In this document: positions 27,047-36,492 of the stretch, in pieces
How positions within the stretch are numbered: position 1 is the first letter of the stretch
How the letters are laid out: each line of letters opens with the position of its first letter
Assembly: GCA_022843145.1 (NCBI GenBank)
Contig: JALHOF010000017.1
Location: forward strand, 1 to 64,000
DNA: 64,000 nt
Source of the DNA: Hyphomicrobium sp.
Lineage (GTDB): Bacteria; Pseudomonadota; Alphaproteobacteria; Rhizobiales; Hyphomicrobiaceae
Reading direction: 5' to 3'
Translations under genes and position numbers: made by a program
The notes under the pieces: generated by a model
Seen by the model: only the letters and a program-made list of their open reading frames with translations
The model's database searches: none
Told to the model about the DNA's origin: nothing

Positions 27047-27691
27047 TCAGGGTATACCCAGCAACTTGTGGGTCTGTAGCGAGAGCCGCCATTCCGGGTG
27101 GGATTTGCAATATTCGATGGCGAGTGCGGTGTTTTCGCGCTGGGCGGGGCCGTCCATCGGCTGCAAGAAGAGGTGCGTGAACGCCAGTCCGCGCAGCGTT
27201 GCGGGATCCAGTTCCGGCTGCGGAAAGACGAGCTTCAACTCGTCGCCGGTGGTTTGCACGAGGGTCGTCCCGGCCTTGGGGCTGATGCAGATCCAGTCGA
27301 TGGCGGCGAGGACGGGAAGCGTGCCGTTGCTCTCGATGGCGGCTGTGACATCGCGGTCATGAAGGGCTTGGATCAGCGCCTCATCGACTTGCAGCATCGG
27401 CTCGCCCCCGGTCAGGACCACGACACGGGAGGCGCTGTCCTGGCCATCCCAAACAGGCCCAGCCGCGGCGACGATCGCGTCGGCAAGCAAGTCGGCTGTC
27501 GCGAACTTGCCGCCGCCCGGACCATCGGCGCCGACGAAATCGGTATCGCAGAAGCGGCATTGCGCCGTTGCCCGGTCGGCCTCGCGCCCGGACCAAAGGT
27601 TGCACCCGGCGAAGCGGCAGAACACGGCGGGCGTCCCGGCTTTGGCGCCTTCGCCTTGCAGCGTGTAGAAGATCTCTTTGACGGTATACAT
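27047..27691 (-). CDS. queE: 7-carboxy-7-deazaguanine synthase
   Basis: A 214-residue radical-SAM enzyme converting 6-carboxytetrahydropterin to 7-carboxy-7-deazaguanine. The cluster motif is of the C-x14-C-x2-C form seen in some QueE (first Cys in FAGCNLWSG, the last two in QCRFCDTDF). The N-terminal KEIFYTLQGEGAKAGTP and VVLTGGEPMLQ (about 95) are family signatures. The ATG at 27691 gives the standard MYTVKEIFY start. It heads the leftward que run and is divergent from the yhhQ transporter. The gap to queD is the palindromic repeat. Confidence 0.95.
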   Translation of the reverse strand: MYTVKEIFYTLQGEGAKAGTPAVFCRFAGCNLWSGREADRATAQCRFCDTDFVGADGPGGGKFATADLLADAIVAAAGPVWDGQDSASRVVVLTGGEPMLQVDEALIQALHDRDVTAAIESNGTLPVLAAIDWICISPKAGTTLVQTTGDELKLVFPQPELDPATLRGLAFTHLFLQPMDGPAQRENTALAIEYCKSHPEWRLSLQTHKLLGIP

Positions 27692-27759
27692 GCGTATGCG
27701 ATTGGCGGCTCCGCGCGGGGAAGTCAAGACGGCGGATGCGGTGGGGTGGGGCTTCGGGG

Positions 27760-28476
27760 ATGCAGGACATGAACGCGACCGAGCGGAAGCCGCAGTATCT
27801 CGATCTCGTCATGGTCGCGTTCGTCGTGGTGCTCGTGTGCGCCAACCTGATCGGCCCGGCGAAGGCGGCGGCCATCGATCTGCCCTTGCTCGGCTTGGTC
27901 ACGTTCAGCGCGGGTGTCGTGTTCATCCCGCTTTCGTATGTGTTCGGCGACATCCTGACCGAGGTCTACGGCTACGACCGCGCGCGGCGGGTGATCTGGA
28001 CCGGGTTCGCGGCGCTATTGTTCGCGGGCGTGATGGCGTCGCTGGTCGTGGCGCTCCCGCCGGCGCCGGGATGGCCCAACCAAGGCGCCTACGAGATCGC
28101 GTTCGGCAACGCCTGGCGCGTGGTGCTGGCGTCGATGGTCGCCTACTTCTGCGGCGAGTTCGTCAATTCAGCCGTTCTCGCGAAGATGAAGGTGTGGACC
28201 GAGGGACGCTACCAGCGCACGCGGTTCGTCGTCTCGACCATCGCCGGAGAGGCTGTCGACAGCACGTTGTTCTATCCGCTGGCGTTCTGGAATTCCGGGA
28301 TCATGCCGAACGAGCTTGTGCTGACGCTGATGGTCAGCCAGTTCGTCGTCAAGTCGCTGGTCGAGATCGCGATGCTGCCGGCGACGACGCGGATCGTGGG
28401 GTTCCTGAAGCGCGTCGAGGGGATAGACCATTACGACCGCGACACGAACTTCAACCCATTCGCGCTGAAGCCCTGA
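27760..28476 (+). CDS. yhhQ: Queuosine precursor transporter YhhQ family
   Basis: A 238-residue inner-membrane protein of the COG1738 (YhhQ/VUT) family, which imports preQ0/preQ1 or related queuosine precursors. About six hydrophobic helices are seen. The family motif SYVFGDILTEVYGYDRAR (about 58-75) and EFVNSAVLAKMKVWTEGR are present. The start is ATG 27760 or 27769, both in frame. It is divergent from queE with 68 bases between the starts. Together with queFDEC this suggests the cell both makes and salvages the precursor. Confidence 0.92.
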   Translation: MQDMNATERKPQYLDLVMVAFVVVLVCANLIGPAKAAAIDLPLLGLVTFSAGVVFIPLSYVFGDILTEVYGYDRARRVIWTGFAALLFAGVMASLVVALPPAPGWPNQGAYEIAFGNAWRVVLASMVAYFCGEFVNSAVLAKMKVWTEGRYQRTRFVVSTIAGEAVDSTLFYPLAFWNSGIMPNELVLTLMVSQFVVKSLVEIAMLPATTRIVGFLKRVEGIDHYDRDTNFNPFALKP

Positions 28477-28622
28477 TCGAGGCGGATCTTCTTGCCGAGG
28501 AGTTCGATAGCGGTGCGGACGCCCGCGGGCTTGCCCTGCACCTTGCCGCCGAGCGGAATGAACGACGCCAGCACCGCGAAGCAGAGGATCCAGGTGAGGA
28601 GGCTGTTGGTCTGGCGGGTCAT
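28431..28622 (-). CDS. Small single-pass membrane protein, unknown
   Basis: A 63-residue protein with one hydrophobic segment (LLTWILCFAVLASFIPLGG) near the N-terminus and a basic C-terminal tail (LLGKKIRLDQGFSANGLK). Its third codon positions are almost all G or C, and AGGA lies 8 bases upstream of the ATG, both supporting a real gene. The last 46 bases overlap the convergent yhhQ. It could be a signal-anchored or exported peptide. No family is recognised. Confidence 0.6.
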   Translation of the reverse strand: MTRQTNSLLTWILCFAVLASFIPLGGKVQGKPAGVRTAIELLGKKIRLDQGFSANGLKFVSRS

Positions 28623-28738
28623 GGTGGCGATCCTGATCGGCCCGGGCGGTGTGCCGGGGTGATCCAGGGATAGCCGGTGGGGGAGGGTTGTGCGGTTCCG
28701 CGCGGAACAGGCCCGGAAGGATCCGTGCGGCCGCGCGA

Positions 28739-29008
28739 TCAGCTTTGGCGGGTCAATTCGTCGAAGATGGCGCGCAACTCGACTTTGGGATCGGGAAAGC
28801 GTTCATAGTCCATCAGGCCCGAGCAGCGATACCAGTAGCGGCTGTTTCCCTCGTCGCCCTCGATCTTGTGCAGGACCGCGTGCAGCCAATCGGCGACCGG
28901 AACGCCCTCGTGGCGCTGGGCGCTGACGTGGGCCGTATCCCAATTCCCGGAAAGCGCGGCGTCGATGGCGTTCAGGATTTCGGCGCGGGTGGGGTCGTCG
29001 AGTGCCAT
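28739..29008 (-). CDS. Small conserved-looking hypothetical protein downstream of queC
   Basis: An 89-residue soluble protein with a His/Trp-rich core: [20 protein letters not shown] followed by [14 protein letters not shown]. This pattern looks like a conserved family in many bacteria, but I can assign no function. The start is ATG 29008 (another ATG lies at 29017). It overlaps the 3' end of queC by about 37 bases in the same direction, so it is very likely read from the queC transcript. Confidence 0.7.
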   Translation of the reverse strand: MALDDPTRAEILNAIDAALSGNWDTAHVSAQRHEGVPVADWLHAVLHKIEGDEGNSRYWYRCSGLMDYERFPDPKVELRAIFDELTRQS

Positions 29009-29697
29009 TGGGTCCATCCGTTTGCGCGCAACTCACACGCCGGGCACGTTGCGCATCCGTAGCCCCAGGGATGGCGCTGGGTGCGGTCGCCAAGATAGCA
29101 GGTGTGGGTGCCTTCGACGATCAGGTCGACGAGTGGAGGGCCACCCAGCGCGTCGGCCATCGCCCAGGTGCCCGCCTTGTCGACATACATGAGCGGTGTC
29201 ACGATTTCGCAAGGGGTGTCCATGCCAAGGGCGATGGCGCGGGCGAGCGCGTCGAGGGTGTCGCGGCGGCAATCAGGGTAGCCGGAATAGTCGGTCTCGC
29301 ACATCCCACCAACGAGCGTGGTGATGCCGCGCCGATAGCCGAGCGCCGCCGCGTAGGTGAAGAACAGCAGGTTGCGGCCGGGGACGAAGGTGTTGGGCAG
29401 GCCGCTGGCAGAGAGTTCGATGGCGGCGGAGCGGGTCAGGCTGGTCTCGGAGATGCGGCCGAGGGTGGGGAGCTGCAACAGGTGGTCAGGGCCGAGCTTG
29501 GCCGCCCAATGCGGAAACCGCTGCTTGAATGCGTCGAGCAGCGTCAGCCGCGTTTCGAGTTCGATCGCGTGGCGCTGGCCATAGTCGAAGCCGATGGTTT
29601 CGACATGGTCGTACCGTTCCAGCGCCCAAGCCAGGCACACGGTCGAATCCTGCCCACCGGAGAACAGGACGAGGGCGTTGTCGGTCGTCAGGCTCAG
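28972..29697 (-). CDS. queC: 7-cyano-7-deazaguanine synthase, apparent CTG start
   Basis: A roughly 241-residue ATP-dependent enzyme making preQ0 from 7-carboxy-7-deazaguanine and ammonia. The P-loop is [18 protein letters not shown] (about 8). Four Zn-binding Cys are near the C-terminus ([17 protein letters not shown]). No ATG, GTG or TTG lies near the homologous N-terminus; the closest in-frame ATG is 90 codons upstream in sequence that is GFA in another frame. A CTG at 29697 overlaps the GFA stop (CTGA) and has GGAG 7 bases before it, so it is the probable start. The gene is coupled to the GFA gene. Confidence 0.9.
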   Translation of the reverse strand: MSLTTDNALVLFSGGQDSTVCLAWALERYDHVETIGFDYGQRHAIELETRLTLLDAFKQRFPHWAAKLGPDHLLQLPTLGRISETSLTRSAAIELSASGLPNTFVPGRNLLFFTYAAALGYRRGITTLVGGMCETDYSGYPDCRRDTLDALARAIALGMDTPCEIVTPLMYVDKAGTWAMADALGGPPLVDLIVEGTHTCYLGDRTQRHPWGYGCATCPACELRANGWTQWHSTTPPAPKS

Positions 29698-30050
29698 AGC
29701 TTCGCTCCGTCGTACTTGTGCGGGGTGAGCGCGTCGGGGTCGACGCCGTCGAGACAGCGGACGTTGACCGCGACCATCTCCGCGCCGTCTGGCCCCGATC
29801 CGCGGCCGAACGAGCGGACGCCGCAGGTCTTGCAGAAGAGATGATGGATCGCCTTCTTGCCGAACTGGTAATCGGAAAGGCCTTCGCCGCCCGCTATCAG
29901 ATTGAACTGCGCGGCCGGCACGAAGGTCAGGATCATCCCTGTTTTGCGGCAGATCGAGCAGTTGCACGAGATCGAACGATTGACGTCGGCCATGACCTCG
30001 TAACGCACGGCCCCGCAGTGGCAGCTACCGGTATGCTGTTGAGCCGTCAT
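29694..30050 (-). CDS. GFA-family (CENP-V/glutathione-dependent formaldehyde-activating-like) protein
   Basis: A 118-residue Zn-binding protein of the GFA/CENP-V fold. The metal Cys sites are visible: [11 protein letters not shown] (about 9), [11 protein letters not shown] (about 28) and [12 protein letters not shown] (about 72). The original formaldehyde activity of the family is not general, so the function is open. It overlaps the following queC by 4 bases with a CTGA junction, implying translational coupling with the queuosine genes. Confidence 0.9.
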   Translation of the reverse strand: MTAQQHTGSCHCGAVRYEVMADVNRSISCNCSICRKTGMILTFVPAAQFNLIAGGEGLSDYQFGKKAIHHLFCKTCGVRSFGRGSGPDGAEMVAVNVRCLDGVDPDALTPHKYDGAKL

Positions 30051-30102
30051 GGTTTTCCCTTAGACTACCGCAGCCGATCGCCGCTCTGCGCCTGCCGTTT
30101 GA

Positions 30103-31536
<1,434 letters not shown>

Positions 31537-31581
31537 AGCGAGCTGAACGAGGCTTGTGGGGTTTGCCGGCGCGGATCAGGG

Positions 31582-33342
31582 TCATTGGTCACGTTTGACG
31601 ATGGCGGTCACGCCGGCTGCGGTGCCGCGCAGTTTCAGTACCTTGCGGTAAACGACACAGTTGTGACCATCGAACTGGGCGGAGTAGACCTTGTTGCTCA
31701 GGAGTGCGGCGGCGGAGCAATCTCGCGTATTGCGGCAAACGGTCATGCAGCCGTCGGCGCTATCCACCGTCATCGCTTTGATCTGATCGCCCTCGAAGTC
31801 CAAGTCTTCGTAGAAGTCGAAGCCTAGTTTCGATCGCGTCGGAGGGGCCCCGAACACCGGCGCGCCGCCGCTAGCTGCCCGACGCACCCCGCTTCGCCAG
31901 CTCTGGTCTTCATTGCGGGCGGTGATAGCGGAGAACAGTTCGCACTGGCCCATGTTGGCGGCTTTCTTTCCGTGCTGGTAGCCAGTGCATGCGGTGTCGG
32001 CCTCGCAGGCGTCTCGGCAGGCGATCGGGTTGGGCGCGCGGAAAACGCGAATCTGGTTGCCCGTCAGTGCGACGTTGTCGGCGTCCTCGAAACTGGGTGA
32101 GGACTTATCTGGCTTCGATTTCGGGGTGACGGGCGGCACATTGGCGGCAGTCGTTGCCGCTGGAACGGCCTTGCTCTCGATCGCGGCGATCTCGTCTCTG
32201 AGCTTCTTGAGATCGAGCCCGCGCCGCGTCCATTCCATTTGGATGTCGATCGACCTCTTCTGCAGCTTCATCTTCTCGTTGGGATCGAGCGCCTTGCCTT
32301 CCTCCATGCGTGACGACATGAGCTTCCTTTGCAGATCCTTGGTCATGTCCTCGAGATTGGCGGCGCGGGCGCGCAGCTCGGCTAGCTTGATGCCGTCGGC
32401 GGCGAGCATCGCGCCGGGTGCAGGGGCCGTGACCGACGAGCGCTCGCGCTCCTTGGCTTCGGCTTCGAGCTTGGCGAGCCGCGCCTGGAGTGCCGCAACG
32501 TCGGCGGACGTGCCGGCCGGAGCCTGCTGCACGCTCCCCGGCGGGGGTGCCGTTTCTCCCGCGACGAAATAGAAATCACCGGTGAGGGCGGAATGATCCC
32601 ACGGCACTTGCTTGCCGCCGGTCGCCGCCAGCACATCCTTGCGGACTTCGATCATGGTGGCGGGCAGATTGCGGCCCTTTACGCGGACGTGCTTGGCAAG
32701 CGCGGCGGTGAACGGCGAGTTGCGTCCCTTGCCGTCGAGGGCGACGTTGCCGGGCTGGGTCGAGTACGCGATGAACGTGCCGAGGCCGGTCGAGGCGGCT
32801 GCGAGGCCGCGTCCGATGCCGGCGGAGCGGGTGCCCATGGAGCGCGCGAGGTTGCGCGTCAGAGGATTGTCGCGGCACGCGTCGAGGATGACGATCGAGG
32901 TCTTGCCCTCGCGGTCGATTTCCATCTGCCGCAGCACGAAGTCGAGTTTGACGGCCTCGAATTCGAGATCACGCTCGCGCTCGAGTTTGGCGTCGATGGG
33001 GACGAGATAGTTCTGGGCTCCGACCTGCAACCCGTGCCCGGCGTAGAAGAACAGCGCGACATCGGCGTCGGCGAGTTTGTCAGTGAAGCTCCTCAACGCG
33101 CCGTCGAGCTTCAGCTTGTCGGCGTCGATCGCTTCCACGACCTCGAAGCCGGTTGCCTTCAGCGCTTCTGTCATGTCGCGGGCGTCGTTGAGCGGATTGG
33201 AGAGGGGCGTGGTGTGAACGTAGGCGCTGTTGCCGACGACGAGCGCGACGCGCTTCTCGGCAAACGCGGATTGTCCGCCGAGCGCGGTCAACATCAGCAT
33301 GGCCAATACGAGAGCAACACCATGCGTGCAGTACCGCGTCAT
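31582..33342 (-). CDS. Secreted caspase-family (C14) protein with C-terminal PAN-like domains
   Basis: A 586-residue protein with a signal peptide (residues 1-28, ending GGQSAFA). The caspase/metacaspase-like domain (about 30-260) has the His in FFYAGHGLQ (His103) and the Cys in ILDACRDNP (Cys156). A long charged coiled-coil region (about 285-400) follows. Two Cys-rich PAN/Apple-like modules occupy about 430-586 (CRDACEADTACTGYQHGKK and DGCMTVCRNTRDCSAAA). Such proteins are presumed extracytoplasmic Arg/Lys-specific proteases or adhesive effectors; no substrate is known. It interrupts the conserved eno-ftsB order, transcribed in the opposite direction. Confidence 0.88.
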   Translation of the reverse strand: MTRYCTHGVALVLAMLMLTALGGQSAFAEKRVALVVGNSAYVHTTPLSNPLNDARDMTEALKATGFEVVEAIDADKLKLDGALRSFTDKLADADVALFFYAGHGLQVGAQNYLVPIDAKLERERDLEFEAVKLDFVLRQMEIDREGKTSIVILDACRDNPLTRNLARSMGTRSAGIGRGLAAASTGLGTFIAYSTQPGNVALDGKGRNSPFTAALAKHVRVKGRNLPATMIEVRKDVLAATGGKQVPWDHSALTGDFYFVAGETAPPPGSVQQAPAGTSADVAALQARLAKLEAEAKERERSSVTAPAPGAMLAADGIKLAELRARAANLEDMTKDLQRKLMSSRMEEGKALDPNEKMKLQKRSIDIQMEWTRRGLDLKKLRDEIAAIESKAVPAATTAANVPPVTPKSKPDKSSPSFEDADNVALTGNQIRVFRAPNPIACRDACEADTACTGYQHGKKAANMGQCELFSAITARNEDQSWRSGVRRAASGGAPVFGAPPTRSKLGFDFYEDLDFEGDQIKAMTVDSADGCMTVCRNTRDCSAAALLSNKVYSAQFDGHNCVVYRKVLKLRGTAAGVTAIVKRDQ

Positions 33343-33551
33343 CCGATTGATCCCCCGATTGCCGGCGTTGATGCGAGTGTGTGTCGAAACTAGGCGATCG
33401 GTCTGTGTCTGACCAGTCAGGCGATCTTGCGGCGCGGCACACGTCGAATGCGGGAAAATCCGGAAACCTGCCGGCGCTTTACCTCCCCTTAAGGCTGGCC
33501 CGACTACGGTCAGGTTGTTCAGTCGAACACATCCTGTGCGTGCGTAAAACA

Positions 33552-33893
33552 GTGTCGCGTTATATCAATCATGACCGGCGATCCAGGCTTCCGCGTCTCT
33601 TGCGGCAGGGATTTGTTGTGCTTTCCTGTCTGGGACTGACCGCCTATTTCGCCTTCCATGCCTATCAAGGCCGCCACGGCTTCGAGGCTCGCGCGCAACT
33701 CGTCGAGCGCACCAGCCTCATCGAGTTCGAGATCGAGAGCCTCGAAGCCGTGCGGTCCAAATTGACCAGGGACGTCACCCTCCTGCGCGACGAGCCCCCG
33801 CATCCAGACCTCGTCGAGGAGGTCGCGCGAGACCTGCTCGGTTTCGTCCATCCGTCTGACCGCCTGATCATGCTGCGGTCAGCGGTTCATTAA
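33552..33893 (+). CDS. ftsB: Septum formation initiator family protein (FtsB/DivIC)
   Basis: A roughly 113-residue bitopic membrane protein of the divisome. A basic N-terminus (RRSRLPRLLRQ) precedes a single membrane helix (FVVLSCLGLTAYFAFHAY) and a coiled coil (ARAQLVERTSLIEFEIESLE), ending VEEVARDLLGFVHPSDRL, the usual FtsB C-terminal block. Start is uncertain: GTG 33552 or GTG 33540 are both plausible; no ATG is available near. Position between eno and pdhA is the conserved place for ftsB in the order. It would bridge FtsL/FtsQ at the septum. Confidence 0.85.
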   Translation: MSRYINHDRRSRLPRLLRQGFVVLSCLGLTAYFAFHAYQGRHGFEARAQLVERTSLIEFEIESLEAVRSKLTRDVTLLRDEPPHPDLVEEVARDLLGFVHPSDRLIMLRSAVH

Positions 33894-34018
33894 CCGTCCT
33901 CCCCGCCGTCGCCCTGTTCCATAGCCTCCACGCGCTGGCCTCGCGCGCGCGGCTCGTGTAGTTTCGCCGCCTGGTGGCGCCGGGACCCGATTTCGGGCGT
34001 CCTCGCCGTGGAGGCCAA

Positions 34019-35050
34019 ATGCCCACTGCCGACAGGACCGGACATGAGGACGCGGAACGCGCGGAAGATGGCGCAGGCGTCTTGGCCGCTTCGGTGTTCA
34101 GCCCATCGGAGGAGTTGGCGGCCTATCGCGGGATGTTGTTGATCCGCCGCTTCGAGGAAAAAGCCGGGCAGCTCTTCGGGATGGGCGAGATCGGCGGGTT
34201 CTGTCACTTGTGCATCGGCCAGGAGGCCGTCACCGTCGGGCTTCAGATGGCGTCCGAGCCAGGGGACCAGGTCGTCGCGACCCACCGGGACCATGGCCAC
34301 ATGCTGGCGTGCGGTGTCGCGCCACGCGAGATCATGGCGGAACTGACCGGGCGCAGCGGCGGGTTGAGCAAAGGCAAAGGCGGTTCGATTCACATGTTCG
34401 CGCCGGAACGCGGGTTCTACGGTGGCCACGGCATCGTCGGAGCGTCGGTGCCGATCGGCGCTGGTGTTGCGTTCGCCAATCTCTATCGGTCGAACGGCCA
34501 TGTGTGCTGGTGCTACTTTGGCGACGGCGCAGCCGACCAGGGTCAGGTCGCCGAGACCTTGATGATGGCCGGCGCGTGGAAGCTGCCGGTGGTCTTCGTC
34601 ATCGAGAACAACAGGCACGCGGCCGACGGCGAGATCGAGTGCTCCGGAGCGGCGACGACGCTGGCGGCACGCGGGCGAGCGTACGGCATTCCGGGCGAGC
34701 AGATCGACGGGATGGACGTTCGCGCCGTCCGCGAGGCCGGCCTGCGTGCAGCATCGCGCGCGCGGAAGGGTGATGGGCCCGTCTTGCTCGAGATGCTCAC
34801 CTATCCCTATCGCGGTCATTCGATGGCCAACCCCGGGAAGTACCGATCGAAAGACGAGATGCAGGCAATGCGGGTAAGAACCGACGCGTTGGAGCAGGTC
34901 AAGGCGCGCATTCTCGGGGGCGGGCTTGCCAGCGAGGACGATTTGAAGGCGATCGACAAGGAGGTGCGTGCGATCGTCGGCGATGCAGCTCGCTTCGCGC
35001 AGTCGAGCCCGGAGCCGGACGCCCACGAGTTGTGGACCGACGTCGCGTAG
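34019..35050 (+). CDS. pdhA: Pyruvate dehydrogenase E1 component, alpha subunit-like
   Basis: A 343-residue thiamine-diphosphate-dependent E1-alpha. The motif GDGAADQGQ (about 168-176) through ENN (196-198) is the TPP-binding GDG...NN fold, and His63 (GFCHLCIGQEA) and GHSM (about 266) are conserved. The loop after ENNR reads HAADGEIECSGA where typical alphaproteobacterial E1 has YAMGTSV-like residues, so the lipoyl/TPP-facing loop has diverged. GGAGG precedes the ATG. First gene of a six-gene operon whose downstream lipoyl domains lack the lipoylated Lys. Probable activity: decarboxylation of pyruvate or another 2-oxoacid. Confidence 0.88.
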   Translation: MPTADRTGHEDAERAEDGAGVLAASVFSPSEELAAYRGMLLIRRFEEKAGQLFGMGEIGGFCHLCIGQEAVTVGLQMASEPGDQVVATHRDHGHMLACGVAPREIMAELTGRSGGLSKGKGGSIHMFAPERGFYGGHGIVGASVPIGAGVAFANLYRSNGHVCWCYFGDGAADQGQVAETLMMAGAWKLPVVFVIENNRHAADGEIECSGAATTLAARGRAYGIPGEQIDGMDVRAVREAGLRAASRARKGDGPVLLEMLTYPYRGHSMANPGKYRSKDEMQAMRVRTDALEQVKARILGGGLASEDDLKAIDKEVRAIVGDAARFAQSSPEPDAHELWTDVA

Positions 35051-35127
35051 CCAGCACCCGCCCGAGGGGAAGATCGCCATTCTAGCCTGCGAAGTGCCGA
35101 GACCGCACGAGATCGAGACCGCACGAG

Positions 35128-36492
35128 ATGACGCCGATCGATATTTTGATGCCTGCGCTGTCGCCGACCAACGGCGCGGCTTCGCTCGTCAAATGGCTCG
35201 TCAAGGTGGGCGATGCCGTGCGGGAAGGCGACGTCATCGCGGAAGTCGCGGCTGGGTCGTCGACGCTGGAGGTGGAAGCGGCGCGTGATGGGGTTGTGGC
35301 TCGCGTTCTGGTCGATGCGGGCGCGCGGGATGTGAAGCCAGGCACGCCGATCGCGAAACTTTCGGTCAATGGCGCTCAGGCGCTGGGCGCCGAGCCGTCA
35401 TCAGATGGGGATTTGACTATACCTCCGCCCGAGACAGACGATACCCAGCGCGTAGTGCGATTGGCGGCGGCGGTGGAAAGCGGCGACAACGCCGAGCCTG
35501 TGGCGACGGCGATGGCCGAACGCACGATGCGCGAGGCCCTGCGCGAGGCGCTGGCCGAAGAAATGCGGCGGGACGAGAACGTGTTCCTGTTGGGTGAAGG
35601 TGTCGCGCAGCCGGTCGGGGCGTTCGGGGTCAGCGCCGGGCTGGTCGAGGAGTTCGGCGCGCGTCGTGTCGTCGATACGCCGATCGTCGAGCAGGGCTTC
35701 GCGGGATTGGCGATCGGTGCGGCGATGGCTGGCTTGAAGCCGGTCGTGGAGTTCATGAACTGGAGCTTCGCAATGCAGGCGATCGATCAGATCGTCAATT
35801 CAGCTGCGAAGACGCGCTACCGGTCGGGCGGCCGGATCGACGTGCCGATCGTCTTTCGCGGACCGAACGGCGCTGCCTCGCGAGCCGCCGCCCAGCATTC
35901 GCAGTGCTATGCGGCGTGGTTTGCGCATGTGCCAGGCTTGAAAGTGGTCGCGCCGTCGACACCCGCCGACGCCAAAGGGCTGCTGAAAGCCGCGGTGCGC
36001 GACCCGGGCCCTGTATTGGTGCTGGAGCACGAGATGCTGTACGAGGCCGCCGGACTGGTGGCCACGGGCGACGACGCGCTCGTCGTGATCGGCTCGGCGA
36101 AGGTCGTGCGCGAAGGCCGCGACGTAACACTCGTGGCGTTTTCGCGCGGCGTACATCTCGCCCTGCAAGCGGCGGATGCGCTGGCGGCGGATGGTATCGT
36201 CGCCGAAGTTGTCGATCTGCGAACGCTGCGTCCGCTCGATATCGAAACGGTTCTCGCGTCGGTGCGCAAGACCAACCGGATCGTGATGGTGGAAGAATCT
36301 TGGCCGGTGTGCTCGATCGGATCGGAGATTTGCGCACAAGTCGCTATGCGCGCATTCGATCATTTGGACGCTCCGCCAGCCAAGGTTTCGGGCGCGGACG
36401 TGCCGATGCCGTATGCCGCGAAGCTGGAGGCACTGGCGCTTCCGGGCGTCGCTGTGGTCGTCGCAGCGGTGAAAGAGGTTTGCCATGGTTGA
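35128..36492 (+). CDS. pdhB: Pyruvate dehydrogenase E1 beta subunit with Lys-less lipoyl-like domain
   Basis: A 454-residue protein: an N-terminal lipoyl-like domain (1-78), an acidic linker (79-130) and the E1-beta transketolase-like domain. The catalytic Glu188 (VVDTPIVEQGF) and the His in AAQHSQ are present. In the lipoyl domain the canonical TDKAT turn is AGSST: Ser44 replaces the lipoylated Lys, verified in the codons. The lipoyl appendage is thus unlipoylatable. The TGA overlaps the next gene by 8 bases. The E1 half should still form an alpha2beta2 enzyme with PdhA. Confidence 0.9.
   Translation: MTPIDILMPALSPTNGAASLVKWLVKVGDAVREGDVIAEVAAGSSTLEVEAARDGVVARVLVDAGARDVKPGTPIAKLSVNGAQALGAEPSSDGDLTIPPPETDDTQRVVRLAAAVESGDNAEPVATAMAERTMREALREALAEEMRRDENVFLLGEGVAQPVGAFGVSAGLVEEFGARRVVDTPIVEQGFAGLAIGAAMAGLKPVVEFMNWSFAMQAIDQIVNSAAKTRYRSGGRIDVPIVFRGPNGAASRAAAQHSQCYAAWFAHVPGLKVVAPSTPADAKGLLKAAVRDPGPVLVLEHEMLYEAAGLVATGDDALVVIGSAKVVREGRDVTLVAFSRGVHLALQAADALAADGIVAEVVDLRTLRPLDIETVLASVRKTNRIVMVEESWPVCSIGSEICAQVAMRAFDHLDAPPAKVSGADVPMPYAAKLEALALPGVAVVVAAVKEVCHG

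Noticed and set aside
31582-33342. Defence or CRISPR-associated caspase effector
   Set aside because: No sensor, gasdermin, nuclease or CRISPR components are nearby and the protein has a signal peptide, so an intracellular defence role is unlikely.
34800-34840. E1-alpha YPYRGHSM with Arg in place of the His found in YHGHSM
   Set aside because: Alphaproteobacterial E1-alpha enzymes commonly have Arg here (YRYRGHSM type), so it is not a sign of degeneration.
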